This document shows, piece by piece, positions 17,986-26,359 of a DNA stretch of 49,753 nucleotides. The position numbers and the translations under genes are program-made. The notes below the pieces were generated by a model. The model was given only the letters and a program-made list of their open reading frames with translations, ran no database searches and had not been told where the DNA came from. How positions within the stretch are numbered: the stretch's first letter is position 1; every line of letters starts with the position of its first letter. Origin of the DNA: Micromonospora yasonensis (GTDB taxonomy: Bacteria > Actinomycetota > Actinomycetes > Mycobacteriales > Micromonosporaceae); the NCBI RefSeq assembly GCF_026013475.1, contig NZ_JAPDPH010000027.1, positions 1 through 49,753 on the forward strand, read 5' to 3'.

Positions 17986-19014
17986 TCATGACGGGCCGGC
18001 GGGTCGGCGCCCGACGGGCGGGGCCGGGGCGCCGACCTCGCGTCGCTGCTCCGGCAGGCGCACGGCGGAGACCGCCAGGCGGGACACCCGCCGCCCCTCC
18101 AGCGCGAGCACCCGCAGCAGCCAGCCGCCCGGCGGGTCCTCCGGATCCGGTACGCCGGCGCCGGGCCCGGCCGGGTCCACCGGGACCTCGTCACCGGCGA
18201 CCGGGAGCCGGCCCAGGGCGGCCATCACGTACCCGCCGACCGTCTCGTACGGCCCGGCGGGCAGCGGGACCCCGGTGCGCTCGGCGAAGTCGGCCAGGTT
18301 GAGCCGGCCGTCGACGACCGCGGGCAGGCCCGCGTGAGCCGGGTCGGGCGGGACGTCGTGATACTCGTCGTGGATCTCCCCGACCAGCTCCTCGACCAGG
18401 TCCTCGCAGGTCACGATGCCGGCGGTGCCGCCGTACTCGTCGACCACCACGGCCAGGTGGTGCCCCTCCCGGCGCATCTCGGTGAGCGCGGCGAGCACCC
18501 GCTTGCTGCCGGGCAACTGCTTCACCTCGCGGGTCAGCTCCCCGACCGTGGCGCAGCCGTCCGGTTCGGGGCGGAGCAGCACGTCCCGCAGGTGGACGAA
18601 GCCGACCACGTCGTCGTGGGTGCCGTCGACCACCGGGTACCGGGTGTGCGTCTCGGCCCGGACCAGCCGTTCCGCCTCGGCGAGGGTCAGCCCGGCGGAG
18701 AGGAACACCACCTCGGTACGCGGCACCATCACCTCGCGCACCAGCCGCGCCCCGGCCACCAGCACCTCGTCGATGATCCGGCGTTCGTCCGGGTCGAGCA
18801 CCGTGTTGGCGGCAACCAGGTCGCGCAGCTCGGCCTCGCTGATCCGCTCGCGGCCGGCGGCCGGGCTCGCCCCGAGCAGGTCGGTGACCAGGCGGGTGGC
18901 GCCGTCGGTGGCCCGGACCACGAGCCGGGCGACGGTCCGGGCCACCGGTCCCGGCTCGCGTCGCGGCCGCCCCGGCAGCCGCCGCCGGAGCCCGGGACCG
19001 CCTGGCTCCCGCAT
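17986..19014 (-). CDS. CBS-domain protein, CorC/HlyC type, without the DUF21 membrane domain
   Basis: 342 residues. A linker ISEAELRDLVAANTVLDPDE leads into two CBS motifs (REVMVPRTEVVFLSAGLT; VKQLPGSKRVLAALTEMR) with VVVDEYGGTAGIVTCEDLVE, and then a CorC_HlyC transporter-associated domain (PETVGGYVMAALGRLP region). Full-length family members carry an N-terminal four-helix DUF21 membrane domain; here only about 60 Arg/Pro-rich residues precede the CBS part, so this form should be soluble, like CorC. ATG 19014 is preferred: a TAGCAT box ends 7 nt upstream and no Shine-Dalgarno exists. A role in metal efflux or membrane repair would be inference. Confidence 0.88.
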   Translation of the reverse strand: MREPGGPGLRRRLPGRPRREPGPVARTVARLVVRATDGATRLVTDLLGASPAAGRERISEAELRDLVAANTVLDPDERRIIDEVLVAGARLVREVMVPRTEVVFLSAGLTLAEAERLVRAETHTRYPVVDGTHDDVVGFVHLRDVLLRPEPDGCATVGELTREVKQLPGSKRVLAALTEMRREGHHLAVVVDEYGGTAGIVTCEDLVEELVGEIHDEYHDVPPDPAHAGLPAVVDGRLNLADFAERTGVPLPAGPYETVGGYVMAALGRLPVAGDEVPVDPAGPGAGVPDPEDPPGGWLLRVLALEGRRVSRLAVSAVRLPEQRREVGAPAPPVGRRPAGPS

Positions 19015-19021
19015 GAGAAGG

Positions 19022-19027
19022 ATGCTA
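19022..19027 (-). promoter_or_regulatory. -10 box TAGCAT of the CorC-like gene
   Basis: TAGCAT on the minus strand ends 7 nt before the ATG at 19014, and no ribosome binding site intervenes. This suggests a leaderless transcript. Confidence 0.45.
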
Positions 19028-19134
19028 GACAGCAACGGCCGTCCAGCTCGGGCTATGTGCGTATCTGTTCAATCATGGCGGATCGTGGTGGAATAGCGAT
19101 GGGCCACGGGCAGCGGGGGCACAGCCCGCGGGCC

Positions 19135-19140
19135 TAGGGT
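19135..19140 (+). promoter_or_regulatory. -10-like box TAGGGT upstream of galE
   Basis: TAGGGT lies 50 bases before the galE GTG. It would give a leader that includes the strong GGGAGG ribosome site. No convincing -35 is visible. Confidence 0.3.
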
Positions 19141-19189
19141 GATCGACGGACGGTCGGCGCGGGGCCCGGCCAGGCAGGGAGGACCCGAC

Positions 19190-20173
19190 GTGAAACTGCT
19201 CGTCACCGGCGGCGCCGGCTACATCGGCAGCGTGGTGACCCGGATGCTGCTGGACAACGGCCACGACGTCACCGTCCTGGACGACCTGCGCACCGGCCAC
19301 CGAGCGGCCCTCGCCCCCGAGGCCACCCACGTCGACCTGTCGGTCCACGAGGTCGCCCGGGTGCTCACCCCGGACGCCGGCTTCGAGGGCGTGCTGCACT
19401 TCGCCGCGCTGATCGCCGCCGGCGAGTCGATGGTCAAGCCGGAGCTCTACTGGGACACCAACACGGTCGGCTCGCTCGCCCTGCTCGACGCGGTCCGCGC
19501 CGCCCGGGTGCCCCGGCTGGTCTTCTCCTCCACCGCCGCCGTCTACGGCAACCCCACCGAGCTGCCCATCCCGGAGACCGCCGTCAAGGCGCCCACCAAC
19601 ACGTACGGGGCGACCAAGCTGGCCGTCGACATGGCGCTCACCTCCGAGGCGGTCGCGCACGACCTGGCCGCCGTCTCGCTGCGCTACTTCAACGTCGCCG
19701 GGGCGTACCTGCACGACGGGCGGGCCATCGGGGAGCGGCACGACCCGGAGACCCACCTCATCCCGCTCGCCCTCGACGTGGCCGCCGGCCGGCGCGACAA
19801 GCTCCAGCTCTTCGGCGACGACTACCCCACCGTCGACGGCACCTGCGTCCGCGACTACATCCACGTGGCGGACCTGGCCCGGGCCCACCTGCTGGCGCTC
19901 GACGCCGCGACCGCCGGCCGGCACCGGATCTACAACCTGGGCAACGGCAACGGCTTCACCAACCGGCAGGTGATCGAGGTGGTCCGCGAGGTCACCGGCC
20001 ATCCGGTGCCGGTCGAGGTGGCCCCGCGCCGCGAGGGCGACCCGGCCGAACTGGTCGCCTCCTCCGCGCTGGCCCGCGCGGAGCTGGGCTGGGTGCCGGT
20101 TAAGGCCACCCTGCGGGACATGGTCGGCGACGCCTGGGCGTTCTATCGCGAGCACGTCCTGGGGCAGCGGTGA
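19190..20173 (+). CDS. galE: UDP-glucose 4-epimerase
   Basis: 327 residues, an extended short-chain dehydrogenase fold that interconverts UDP-galactose and UDP-glucose using bound NAD. The N-terminus is KLLVTGGAGYIGSVVTRMLL with the GxxGxxG dinucleotide motif. The catalytic set is Ser/Thr in LVFSSTAAVYG and Tyr-x-x-x-Lys in NTYGATKLAV, and RDYIHVADLARAH is typical of GalE. GTG 19190 has GGGAGG at 7 nt spacing. The stop overlaps the galK start (GTGA). galT, usually part of such operons, is not in the window. Confidence 0.95.
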   Translation: MKLLVTGGAGYIGSVVTRMLLDNGHDVTVLDDLRTGHRAALAPEATHVDLSVHEVARVLTPDAGFEGVLHFAALIAAGESMVKPELYWDTNTVGSLALLDAVRAARVPRLVFSSTAAVYGNPTELPIPETAVKAPTNTYGATKLAVDMALTSEAVAHDLAAVSLRYFNVAGAYLHDGRAIGERHDPETHLIPLALDVAAGRRDKLQLFGDDYPTVDGTCVRDYIHVADLARAHLLALDAATAGRHRIYNLGNGNGFTNRQVIEVVREVTGHPVPVEVAPRREGDPAELVASSALARAELGWVPVKATLRDMVGDAWAFYREHVLGQR

Positions 20174-21357
20174 CCGGTCCCGACCCGGCCGCCGCGCCGT
20201 CCGGCGATGTCGCGGCCCGCGCCACCGCCGGCTTCCGGCAGCGGTACGGCACGCAGCCGGCGGGCCGCTGGGCGGCTCCCGGGCGGGTCAACCTGATCGG
20301 CGAGCACACCGACTACAACGACGGCTTCGTGCTCCCCTTCGCGCTGCCGCTGCGTACCGTGGTCGCCGCGGCCCCCGGCGACGACGAACGCTGGACGGTC
20401 TGTTCGGAGCTGGACGACGACGCGGTGGAGTTCGGGCCGGACGAGGCCGACGAGCCGGGCCGGGTCACCGGCTGGGCCGGCTACGTCGCCGGCGTGGTCT
20501 GGGCGCTGCGCGCCGCCGGCCACGCCGTCCCCGGCGCCCGGCTCGCCATCGCCTCCGACGTGCCGGTCGGCTCCGGGCTCTCCTCGTCGGCGGCCGTCGA
20601 GTCCGCGGTGCTCGCCGCCCTGGTCGAGCTGGGCGGGCTCGACCTGCCCGCCGAACGGTGGCCCCGGCTGGCCCAGCGGGCCGAGAACGAGTACGTGGGC
20701 GCGCCCACCGGGATCATGGACCAGTCGGCGGTCATCCGGGGCCGGGCGGGGCACGCCCTCTTCCTGGACTGCCGCAGCGAGGAGGTCGAGCAGGTCCCGT
20801 TCGACCTGGACGCCGCCGGGCTCGCCGTGCTCGTGATCGACAGCCGCGCCCCGCACCGGCACGCCGACGGCGAGTACGCCTCCCGCCGCAGGTCCTGCGA
20901 GGAGGCGGCGCAGGCCCTCGGGGTGGCCGCGCTGCGCGACGTGGACCTCGCCGACCTCGACGCCACGCTGGACAAGCTGCCCGACGACGAGACCCGTCGC
21001 CGGGTCCGGCACGTGGTCACCGAGGACCAGCGGGTGCTCGACATCGTCGCGCTGCTGCGCGCCGGCCGAGTACGCGACATCGGCCCGCTGCTGACCGCCT
21101 CGCACGCCTCGATGCGGGACGACTTCGAGATCACCGTGCCCGAGGTCGACACGGCGGTCGAGGCGGCCCTGGCCGCCGGGGCGTACGGGGCCCGGATGAC
21201 CGGGGGCGGCTTCGGCGGCTGCGTCCTCGCCCTGGTCGACGCGGACTCCGCCGACGCCGTTGCCGCCGCCGTCAGCACCGCGTACGCCGAGCGCGGCTTC
21301 GCCGCCCCCGGCGCGGTGACCGTCCGCCCGGCCGCCGGCGCCGCCCGGCTCGACTGA
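20170..21357 (+). CDS. galK: Galactokinase
   Basis: 395 residues, a GHMP kinase that phosphorylates galactose at C1 with ATP. The galactokinase signature GRVNLIGEHTDYNDGFVLP is near residue 38. The ATP loop is PVGSGLSSSAAVE, and the third GHMP motif is RMTGGGFGGCVLALV. MDQSAVIRG carries the substrate-site Asp. Translation is coupled to galE by a GTGA overlap. Galactose-1-phosphate made here needs GalT, which must lie elsewhere if the Leloir pathway is complete. The downstream gap contains a hairpin. Confidence 0.96.
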   Translation: MTGPDPAAAPSGDVAARATAGFRQRYGTQPAGRWAAPGRVNLIGEHTDYNDGFVLPFALPLRTVVAAAPGDDERWTVCSELDDDAVEFGPDEADEPGRVTGWAGYVAGVVWALRAAGHAVPGARLAIASDVPVGSGLSSSAAVESAVLAALVELGGLDLPAERWPRLAQRAENEYVGAPTGIMDQSAVIRGRAGHALFLDCRSEEVEQVPFDLDAAGLAVLVIDSRAPHRHADGEYASRRRSCEEAAQALGVAALRDVDLADLDATLDKLPDDETRRRVRHVVTEDQRVLDIVALLRAGRVRDIGPLLTASHASMRDDFEITVPEVDTAVEAALAAGAYGARMTGGGFGGCVLALVDADSADAVAAAVSTAYAERGFAAPGAVTVRPAAGAARLD

Positions 21358-21375
21358 TCACGCCGCACGACCCTC

Positions 21376-21397
21376 CGGCCCCGACGGTCGGGGGCCG
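21376..21397. terminator. Hairpin between convergent galK and cysN
   Basis: CGGCCCCGAC and GTCGGGGGCCG form a GC stem with one bulged G in the 59-base convergent gap. There is no T-run; the position fits a bidirectional terminator. Confidence 0.5.
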
Positions 21398-21416
21398 TTC
21401 GAGCAGTTGCGCGGGG

Positions 21417-22715
21417 TCAGCCGGCTTCGACGATCATGCCGGCGCCGACGGTGCGGTTGGTGGTCTCGTCGATGATCACGAAGCCGCCGGTGGTCCGGTT
21501 GCGGCGGTACTCGTCGGCGAGCAGCGGGACGGTGGTGCGCAGCCGGATCCGGCCGATCTCGTTGAGCTTCAGCTCGCCGGCCGCCTCGTCCCGGTGCAGC
21601 GAGTTGATGTCCAGCCGGTAGTGCAGGCCGCGCACGATCGCCCGCGCCGAGCGGGTGGTGTGCTTGATGGCGTACTTGCCGCCGACCTGCAACGGGCGGG
21701 TCTCGTCCAGCCAGCAGACCATCGCCTCGATGTCCTGCGCGACGGCCGGGGCGTTGTTCGGCCGGCAGATCATGTCGCCGCGCGAGATGTCGATCTCGTC
21801 GGTCAGCCGGACCGTCACCGACATCGGCGGGAACGCCTCGGCCACCGGGCCGTCCGCCGTCTCCACCGCAGCGATCCGGCTGGTGAAGCCGGACGGCAGC
21901 ACCATCACCTCGTCGCCCGGCTTGAGCACGCCCGAGGCGACCTGGCCCGCGTACCCCCGGTAGTCGGTGACCGTGGTGGACTGCGGACGGATCACGTACT
22001 GCACCGGGAAGCGCACGTCGACCAGGTTGCGGTCGGAGGCGATGTGCACCCGCTCCAGGTGGTGCAGCAGCGACGGGCCCTCGTACCAGGGCATGTTCTC
22101 GGAGCGGGAGACGATGTTGTCGCCCTTGAGCGCGGAGATCGGGATCACGGTCAGGTCGGGTGCCTCGAGCTTCGCGGCGAACGCGGTGAACTCCGCGGCG
22201 ATCCGCTCGAACACCTCCTCCGACCAGTCGACCAGGTCCATCTTGTTGACGCAGAGGACCAGGTGCGGCACCCGCAGCAGCGAGCAGAGGAAGGCGTGCC
22301 GGCGCGACTGCTCGACCAGGCCCTTGCGGGCGTCGACCAGGATCAGCGCCAGGTCGGCGGTGGAGGCGCCGGTGACCATGTTGCGGGTGTACTGGATGTG
22401 CCCGGGGGTGTCGGCGATGATGAACTTCCGCCGGGGCGTGGCGAAGTAGCGGTACGCCACGTCGATGGTGATGCCCTGCTCCCGCTCCGCCCGCAGGCCG
22501 TCGGTGAGCAGGGCCAGGTTGGTGTACTCGTCGCCGCGGGCCGCGCTGACCGCCTCGACCGCGGCGAGCTGGTCGGTGAAGAGCGACTTCGTGTCGTACA
22601 GCAGCCGGCCGATCAGGGTCGACTTGCCGTCGTCGACGCTCCCGGCGGTGGCGAACCGCAGCAGGTCCATCTGGCGGGCCGCCGGCGCGTCCGTCTCCAG
22701 CGTCTCTGTGCTCAT
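21417..22715 (-). CDS. cysN: Sulfate adenylyltransferase subunit 1 (GTPase)
   Basis: 432 residues, the GTP-hydrolysing subunit that drives ATP sulfurylase, converting sulfate and ATP to APS with CysD. G1 is GSVDDGKSTLIGRLL, G3 is DTPGHIQYTRN, G4 is NKMDLVDW; EF-Tu-like barrels follow. The length is that of stand-alone CysN; it lacks the APS kinase domain of CysNC fusions, and no cysC is nearby. The ATG overlaps the cysD stop by one base (TGATG), so expression is coupled. It converges with galK. Confidence 0.96.
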   Translation of the reverse strand: MSTETLETDAPAARQMDLLRFATAGSVDDGKSTLIGRLLYDTKSLFTDQLAAVEAVSAARGDEYTNLALLTDGLRAEREQGITIDVAYRYFATPRRKFIIADTPGHIQYTRNMVTGASTADLALILVDARKGLVEQSRRHAFLCSLLRVPHLVLCVNKMDLVDWSEEVFERIAAEFTAFAAKLEAPDLTVIPISALKGDNIVSRSENMPWYEGPSLLHHLERVHIASDRNLVDVRFPVQYVIRPQSTTVTDYRGYAGQVASGVLKPGDEVMVLPSGFTSRIAAVETADGPVAEAFPPMSVTVRLTDEIDISRGDMICRPNNAPAVAQDIEAMVCWLDETRPLQVGGKYAIKHTTRSARAIVRGLHYRLDINSLHRDEAAGELKLNEIGRIRLRTTVPLLADEYRRNRTTGGFVIIDETTNRTVGAGMIVEAG

Positions 22716-23626
22716 CAGAAGTAGCCCTCCCGCTTGCGGTCCTCCATGGCGGCCTCGCTGACCCGGTCGTCGCCCCGAGTCGCGCCGCGCTCGGTGATCC
22801 GCGTCGCGGCCACCTCCTCGATCACCTTCTCCACCGTGTCCGCGTCGGAGCGGACGGCCGCGGTGCACGAGGCGTCGCCGACGGTCCGGTAACGCACCTG
22901 CGCCTTGAACCGCTCCTCGCCCGCCTTGGGCCGGATGAACTCGTTGACCGCGTAGAGCATGCCGTCCCGCTCGATCACCTCACGCTCGTGCGCGTAGTAG
23001 ATCGACGGCAGCGGGATCCGCTCCCGGGCGATGTAGTGCCAGACGTCCAGCTCGGTCCAGTTGGACAGCGGGAACACCCGAATCGACTCGCCCGGGTGGT
23101 GCCGGCCGTTGTAGAGCGACCACAGCTCCGGCCGCTGGTTCTTCGGGTCCCACTGGCCGAACTCGTCGCGGAAGCTGAACACCCGCTCCTTGGCCCGGGC
23201 CTTCTCCTCGTCCCGCCGGGCGCCGCCGAACAGCGCGTCGAAGCGGTGCTTCTCCACCGCGTCGAGCAGCACCGGGGTCTGGATCCGGTTGCGCATGCCG
23301 TCCGCCGACTCGCGGACCAGCCCCGCGGCCAGGGCCTCCGGGACGCTCGCCACGATCAGGTGCAGGCCCAGTTCGGCGACCCGCTGGTCGCGATACTCCA
23401 GCACCTCGGGGAAGTTGTGCCCGGTGTCCACGTGCATCACCGGGAAGGGGATGTTGGCCGGGGCGAACGCCTTCTGGGCCAACCGGAGCATCACGATCGA
23501 GTCCTTGCCGCCCGAGAACAGCAGCACCGGGCGCTCCATCTCGGCGACCACCTCGCGCATCACGAAGATGCTCTCCGCCTCCAGCGCGTCGAGGTGGGAG
23601 ACCTGGTACGCGGCCGGGGACGTCAT
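22715..23626 (-). CDS. cysD: Sulfate adenylyltransferase subunit 2
   Basis: 303 residues, the catalytic subunit of heterodimeric ATP sulfurylase. It has the PP-loop LLFSGGKDSIVMLRLAQKAF near residue 36, then PVMHVDTGHNFPEVLEYRD, FGGARRDEEKARAKERVFSF and RVFPLSNWTELDVWHYI, all diagnostic of CysD. Length is normal. The gene is 80 bases downstream of the cysQ-type gene and overlaps cysN. Confidence 0.97.
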   Translation of the reverse strand: MTSPAAYQVSHLDALEAESIFVMREVVAEMERPVLLFSGGKDSIVMLRLAQKAFAPANIPFPVMHVDTGHNFPEVLEYRDQRVAELGLHLIVASVPEALAAGLVRESADGMRNRIQTPVLLDAVEKHRFDALFGGARRDEEKARAKERVFSFRDEFGQWDPKNQRPELWSLYNGRHHPGESIRVFPLSNWTELDVWHYIARERIPLPSIYYAHEREVIERDGMLYAVNEFIRPKAGEERFKAQVRYRTVGDASCTAAVRSDADTVEKVIEEVAATRITERGATRGDDRVSEAAMEDRKREGYF

Positions 23627-23706
23627 CGGCGAAACTCGATTCCCTCAGATCCGTTCATCGGAATTCCAGACCTTTCCGGTCGGACTCGTCAAGAAGAACG
23701 TTCAGG

Positions 23707-24540
23707 CTACCCGGAATGCCGCTGCAACGCTGCAAGCAACCGACTGGCGAGATCCTTGCGGCAGACCAGCAGGTCGGGTAGGCGCGGGTCGGCCTCGTTG
23801 TATTTCAGCGCAGAACCGTCGATCCGGGAAGCGTGCAGTCCGGTGGCCGTCGCCACAGCGATCGGCGCCGCCGAGTCCCACTCGTACTGACCGCCGGCGT
23901 GGATGTACGCGTCCACCTCACCGGCCACCACCGCGGCGATCTTCGCGCCCGCCGATCCCATCGGCACCAGGTGCGCCCCGACGCCCTCGGCCAGGTCGGT
24001 CAGGAAGACCGGGGGACGGCTGCGGCTCGCGGCCAGCCGGATGGTCCGCACGCCGGGCGCGGTCGCCGCCTCCAGCGTCATCGGCGGATACGCCGGCGGG
24101 TAGTCGGTGGCCAGCACCCGGTGCTGCGCCGGCAACCCCACCGCCCCGGCGACCAGCCCGTGCGGCGTCGGCGCGTTCCGCGCCCAGAGCGCCACGTGCA
24201 CCGCCCAGTCCGACCGGCCCTCCTCGGCGAACTCCCGGGTACCGTCCAACGGGTCGATGATCCACACCCGGTCGGCGGTCAGCCGGGACACCGCGTCCGG
24301 GCTCACCTCCGCGGTCCAGGCCAGCCGCGAGCCCTCGTCCTCCTCCGACAGCACCGCGTCCGCCGGCCGCCACCGCGCCAGCTCGGTACGGATCAGGTCG
24401 TGCGACACCTTGTCCCCGGCCGACTTCAACGCCCCCGGGTCGGCGAAGCCCAGCTCCGTACGCAGGTTCATCAGCGCCTGCCCGGCGCGGGCCGCCAGCC
24501 ACCGGGCGAACGCGCCGTCGATCATCGGAGGACTGCCCAT
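23707..24540 (-). CDS. cysQ: 3'(2'),5'-bisphosphate nucleotidase, CysQ family
   Basis: 277 residues of the inositol-monophosphatase-like, Mg-dependent fold. It removes the 3'-phosphate from PAP made during sulfate assimilation. Metal-site motifs are LSEEDEGS, IDPLDGTREF (DPxDGT) and WDSAAPIAV near the C-terminus. Start 24540 has GGGAG 7 nt upstream; starts at 24573 or 24525 are possible. It is directly upstream of cysD-cysN, which supports the sulfate-assimilation role over general inositol phosphatase activity. Confidence 0.9.
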   Translation of the reverse strand: MGSPPMIDGAFARWLAARAGQALMNLRTELGFADPGALKSAGDKVSHDLIRTELARWRPADAVLSEEDEGSRLAWTAEVSPDAVSRLTADRVWIIDPLDGTREFAEEGRSDWAVHVALWARNAPTPHGLVAGAVGLPAQHRVLATDYPPAYPPMTLEAATAPGVRTIRLAASRSRPPVFLTDLAEGVGAHLVPMGSAGAKIAAVVAGEVDAYIHAGGQYEWDSAAPIAVATATGLHASRIDGSALKYNEADPRLPDLLVCRKDLASRLLAALQRHSG

Positions 24541-24636
24541 GCTTCCGCTCCCGTCGCTCGCCGTCACCGGCATCCGCCACGTCAGAAAGGCGCAGACTAC
24601 CGGCCGAGAACCCCGCGCGCCCGGGACGACGGCTGG

Positions 24637-25227
24637 TCAGGTCCCGTGGTAGAGGTTCTGGGTCGGCTCCACACCCTTGGTGATCACCGACTCCACCACG
24701 TCCGCCGCCCGGTCGACCAGGAACTCCAGCTCCTTACGCTCGGACGAGGAGAAATCCGACAGCACGTAGTCCGCCGGATCCTGGCGCCCCGGCGGCCGGC
24801 CGATGCCGAAGCGCACCCGCACGTAGTCCTTCGTGCCGAGCGACTTCGACATCGAGCGCAGGCCGTTGTGCCCGCCCTCGCCGCCGCCGCACTTGACCCG
24901 CAACTGCCCGTACGGGATGTCCAGCTCATCGTGCACCGCGATCACCCGGCCCGGCGGGATCTTGTGGAACTGCGCCAGCCCGACCACCGGCCCACCGGAC
25001 AGGTTCATGTACGTCAGCGGCTTCACCAGCACCAGCTTCGGGCCGCCGAACCCCAGCCGCCCCTCGGCGACCTCCGCCACCGCCCGCTTGTGCCGCCCGA
25101 ACTTCCCGCCCAGCCGGCCGGCCAGCAGTTCGGCCACCATGAAGCCGACGTTGTGCCGGTTGCCCGCGTACTCCCGACCGGGGTTGCCCAGGCCGACCAC
25201 CAGCCACGGCCCCGACTCGTCCGTCAC
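24637..25227 (-). CDS. pth: Peptidyl-tRNA hydrolase
   Basis: 196 residues; it releases peptides from peptidyl-tRNA that drops off ribosomes. It has [20 protein letters not shown] with the catalytic His in RHNVGF, then [26 protein letters not shown] (catalytic Asp) and [12 protein letters not shown]. Length matches bacterial Pth. GTG 25227 has AAGGGA 6 nt upstream. It follows rplY, the conserved actinobacterial order. Confidence 0.96.
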   Translation of the reverse strand: MTDESGPWLVVGLGNPGREYAGNRHNVGFMVAELLAGRLGGKFGRHKRAVAEVAEGRLGFGGPKLVLVKPLTYMNLSGGPVVGLAQFHKIPPGRVIAVHDELDIPYGQLRVKCGGGEGGHNGLRSMSKSLGTKDYVRVRFGIGRPPGRQDPADYVLSDFSSSERKELEFLVDRAADVVESVITKGVEPTQNLYHGT

Positions 25228-25311
25228 GCCACGTCCCTTCCCTCACGCCCGACGACTCCAGCTCGGCGCGGCCACCGCCGCGCCACGACCGGAGCCCGTC
25301 GCCCGATACGC

Positions 25312-25347
25312 CGACAGGCGCCCCCGGAGAACCGGGGACGCCTGTCG
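25312..25347 (-). terminator. Hairpin between rplY and pth
   Basis: CGACAGGCG and CCCCGG pair with CCGGGG and CGCCTGTCG around a 4-base loop. On the minus strand the single interruption becomes a G-U pair, so the minus-strand RNA has a 16-bp stem. It lies 18 bases after the rplY stop. No T-run follows; it may attenuate pth or protect the rplY mRNA. Confidence 0.5.
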
Positions 25348-25364
25348 CACAGCCTGCGGACCGA

Positions 25365-26054
25365 TCAGGCCTCGGTCTTCTCCTCGGCAGCCGGCTCGCC
25401 CTCGGCCGGAACACCCTCCGGAGCCTCGGCGGTCTCCTCGCCGACCTCGGCCTCGGCTTCCTCGGCGGCCTCCTCGACCTCAGGCAGGGTGGCCTCGAGC
25501 TGCTCGGCGGTCGGGGCGGCGGTCACCGTGGCGACCGGCAGCTCCGGGTCGGCGGCCAGCTCGACACCGGCCGGCAGCTGCACGTCGGCGGCGGTGACCT
25601 GAACACCCGGCACAGCGCCGTCGATCGAGGCCTCCAGGTGGTCCGGCACCTTGGTGGCGTCGGCGGTCACCGAGAGGGTGTCGTGGTCGTGCACGATCAG
25701 GGTGTCCTTCGCGGCCTCACCGGTCAGCTCGACCGGGACCTCCACGGTCACCTTCTCGCCGCGGCGGACCAGGAGCAGGTCGACGTGCTCGAAGGTGTCC
25801 TTGATCGGGTCACGCTGGATCGCCTTCGGCAGCGCCAGCACCTGCGTGCCGTCGCTGACCTCGATCGCGAAGAGCTGGTTCGCACCGCCCTTGCGGATCG
25901 CGGCGGCGAACTCACGCGCCGGGAGCGCGATGTGCTTCGGCTTCTCGCCGTGGCCGTACAGCACGGCGGGCACCTTGCCGGCCCGGCGGGTACGACGGGC
26001 ACCACCCTTGCCGAACTCGGTGCGGGGCTCGGCGCTGATCTTTACCTCGGACAC
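25365..26054 (-). CDS. rplY: 50S ribosomal protein L25/general stress protein Ctc
   Basis: 229 residues, the long two-domain form of L25 that binds 5S rRNA. The N-terminal L25 domain includes EPRTEFGKGGARRTRRAGKV and PAVLYGHGEKPKHIALPARE. The C-terminal TL5/Ctc beta domain includes VPVELTGEAAKDTLIVHDHD and HLEASIDGAVPGVQVTAADV. An acidic Glu/Ala-rich tail of about 45 residues closes it. GTG 26054 has AGGAG upstream at 7 nt. It sits between prs and pth as in most actinobacteria, with a 305-base upstream gap suggesting its own promoter. Confidence 0.95.
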   Translation of the reverse strand: MSEVKISAEPRTEFGKGGARRTRRAGKVPAVLYGHGEKPKHIALPAREFAAAIRKGGANQLFAIEVSDGTQVLALPKAIQRDPIKDTFEHVDLLLVRRGEKVTVEVPVELTGEAAKDTLIVHDHDTLSVTADATKVPDHLEASIDGAVPGVQVTAADVQLPAGVELAADPELPVATVTAAPTAEQLEATLPEVEEAAEEAEAEVGEETAEAPEGVPAEGEPAAEEKTEA

Positions 26055-26359
26055 GGGGAAACTCCTGATGCTTTCGCTGCGGCGGCTTGTCGACTGGCGG
26101 TGCTGGGGCGAGGGGCTCGCTGGGGCTCATGCGTCATGAACGACTGCCCGGAGCACCGCGTCGATGACGGCGCCTCCGTGCGGTGCTTTTCAGCCCGCCG
26201 GGCACCCTCGCCGTGGCAACCGCACCAGTCTACCCGAGGGATTTCCCGGCTATCCGGCAGTCCCCACCTCACCGCCGCGGCCGGCCCGCAGCGCGGCGGC
26301 CCGGCCGCCGACCGCCCCGGCTCGCGGCGTCGGACGCGCGAGCCGGGACCGCGTACGAA
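26055..26359. other. 305-base intergenic region between prs and rplY
   Basis: No convincing gene. It holds the hairpin at 26316-26347 after prs and, on the minus strand, a TAGACT box near 26229-26234 that could start an rplY transcript with a leader of about 170 nt. I see no tRNA or riboswitch that I recognise. A long leader in front of a ribosomal protein gene could carry autoregulation, but no L25-binding fold is evident by eye. Confidence 0.4.
26316..26347 (-). terminator. Hairpin downstream of prs
   Basis: CCCGGCTCGCG and CGCGAGCCGGG form a perfect 11-bp stem with a 10-base loop, beginning 13 bases after the prs stop. No T-run follows. Confidence 0.5.
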
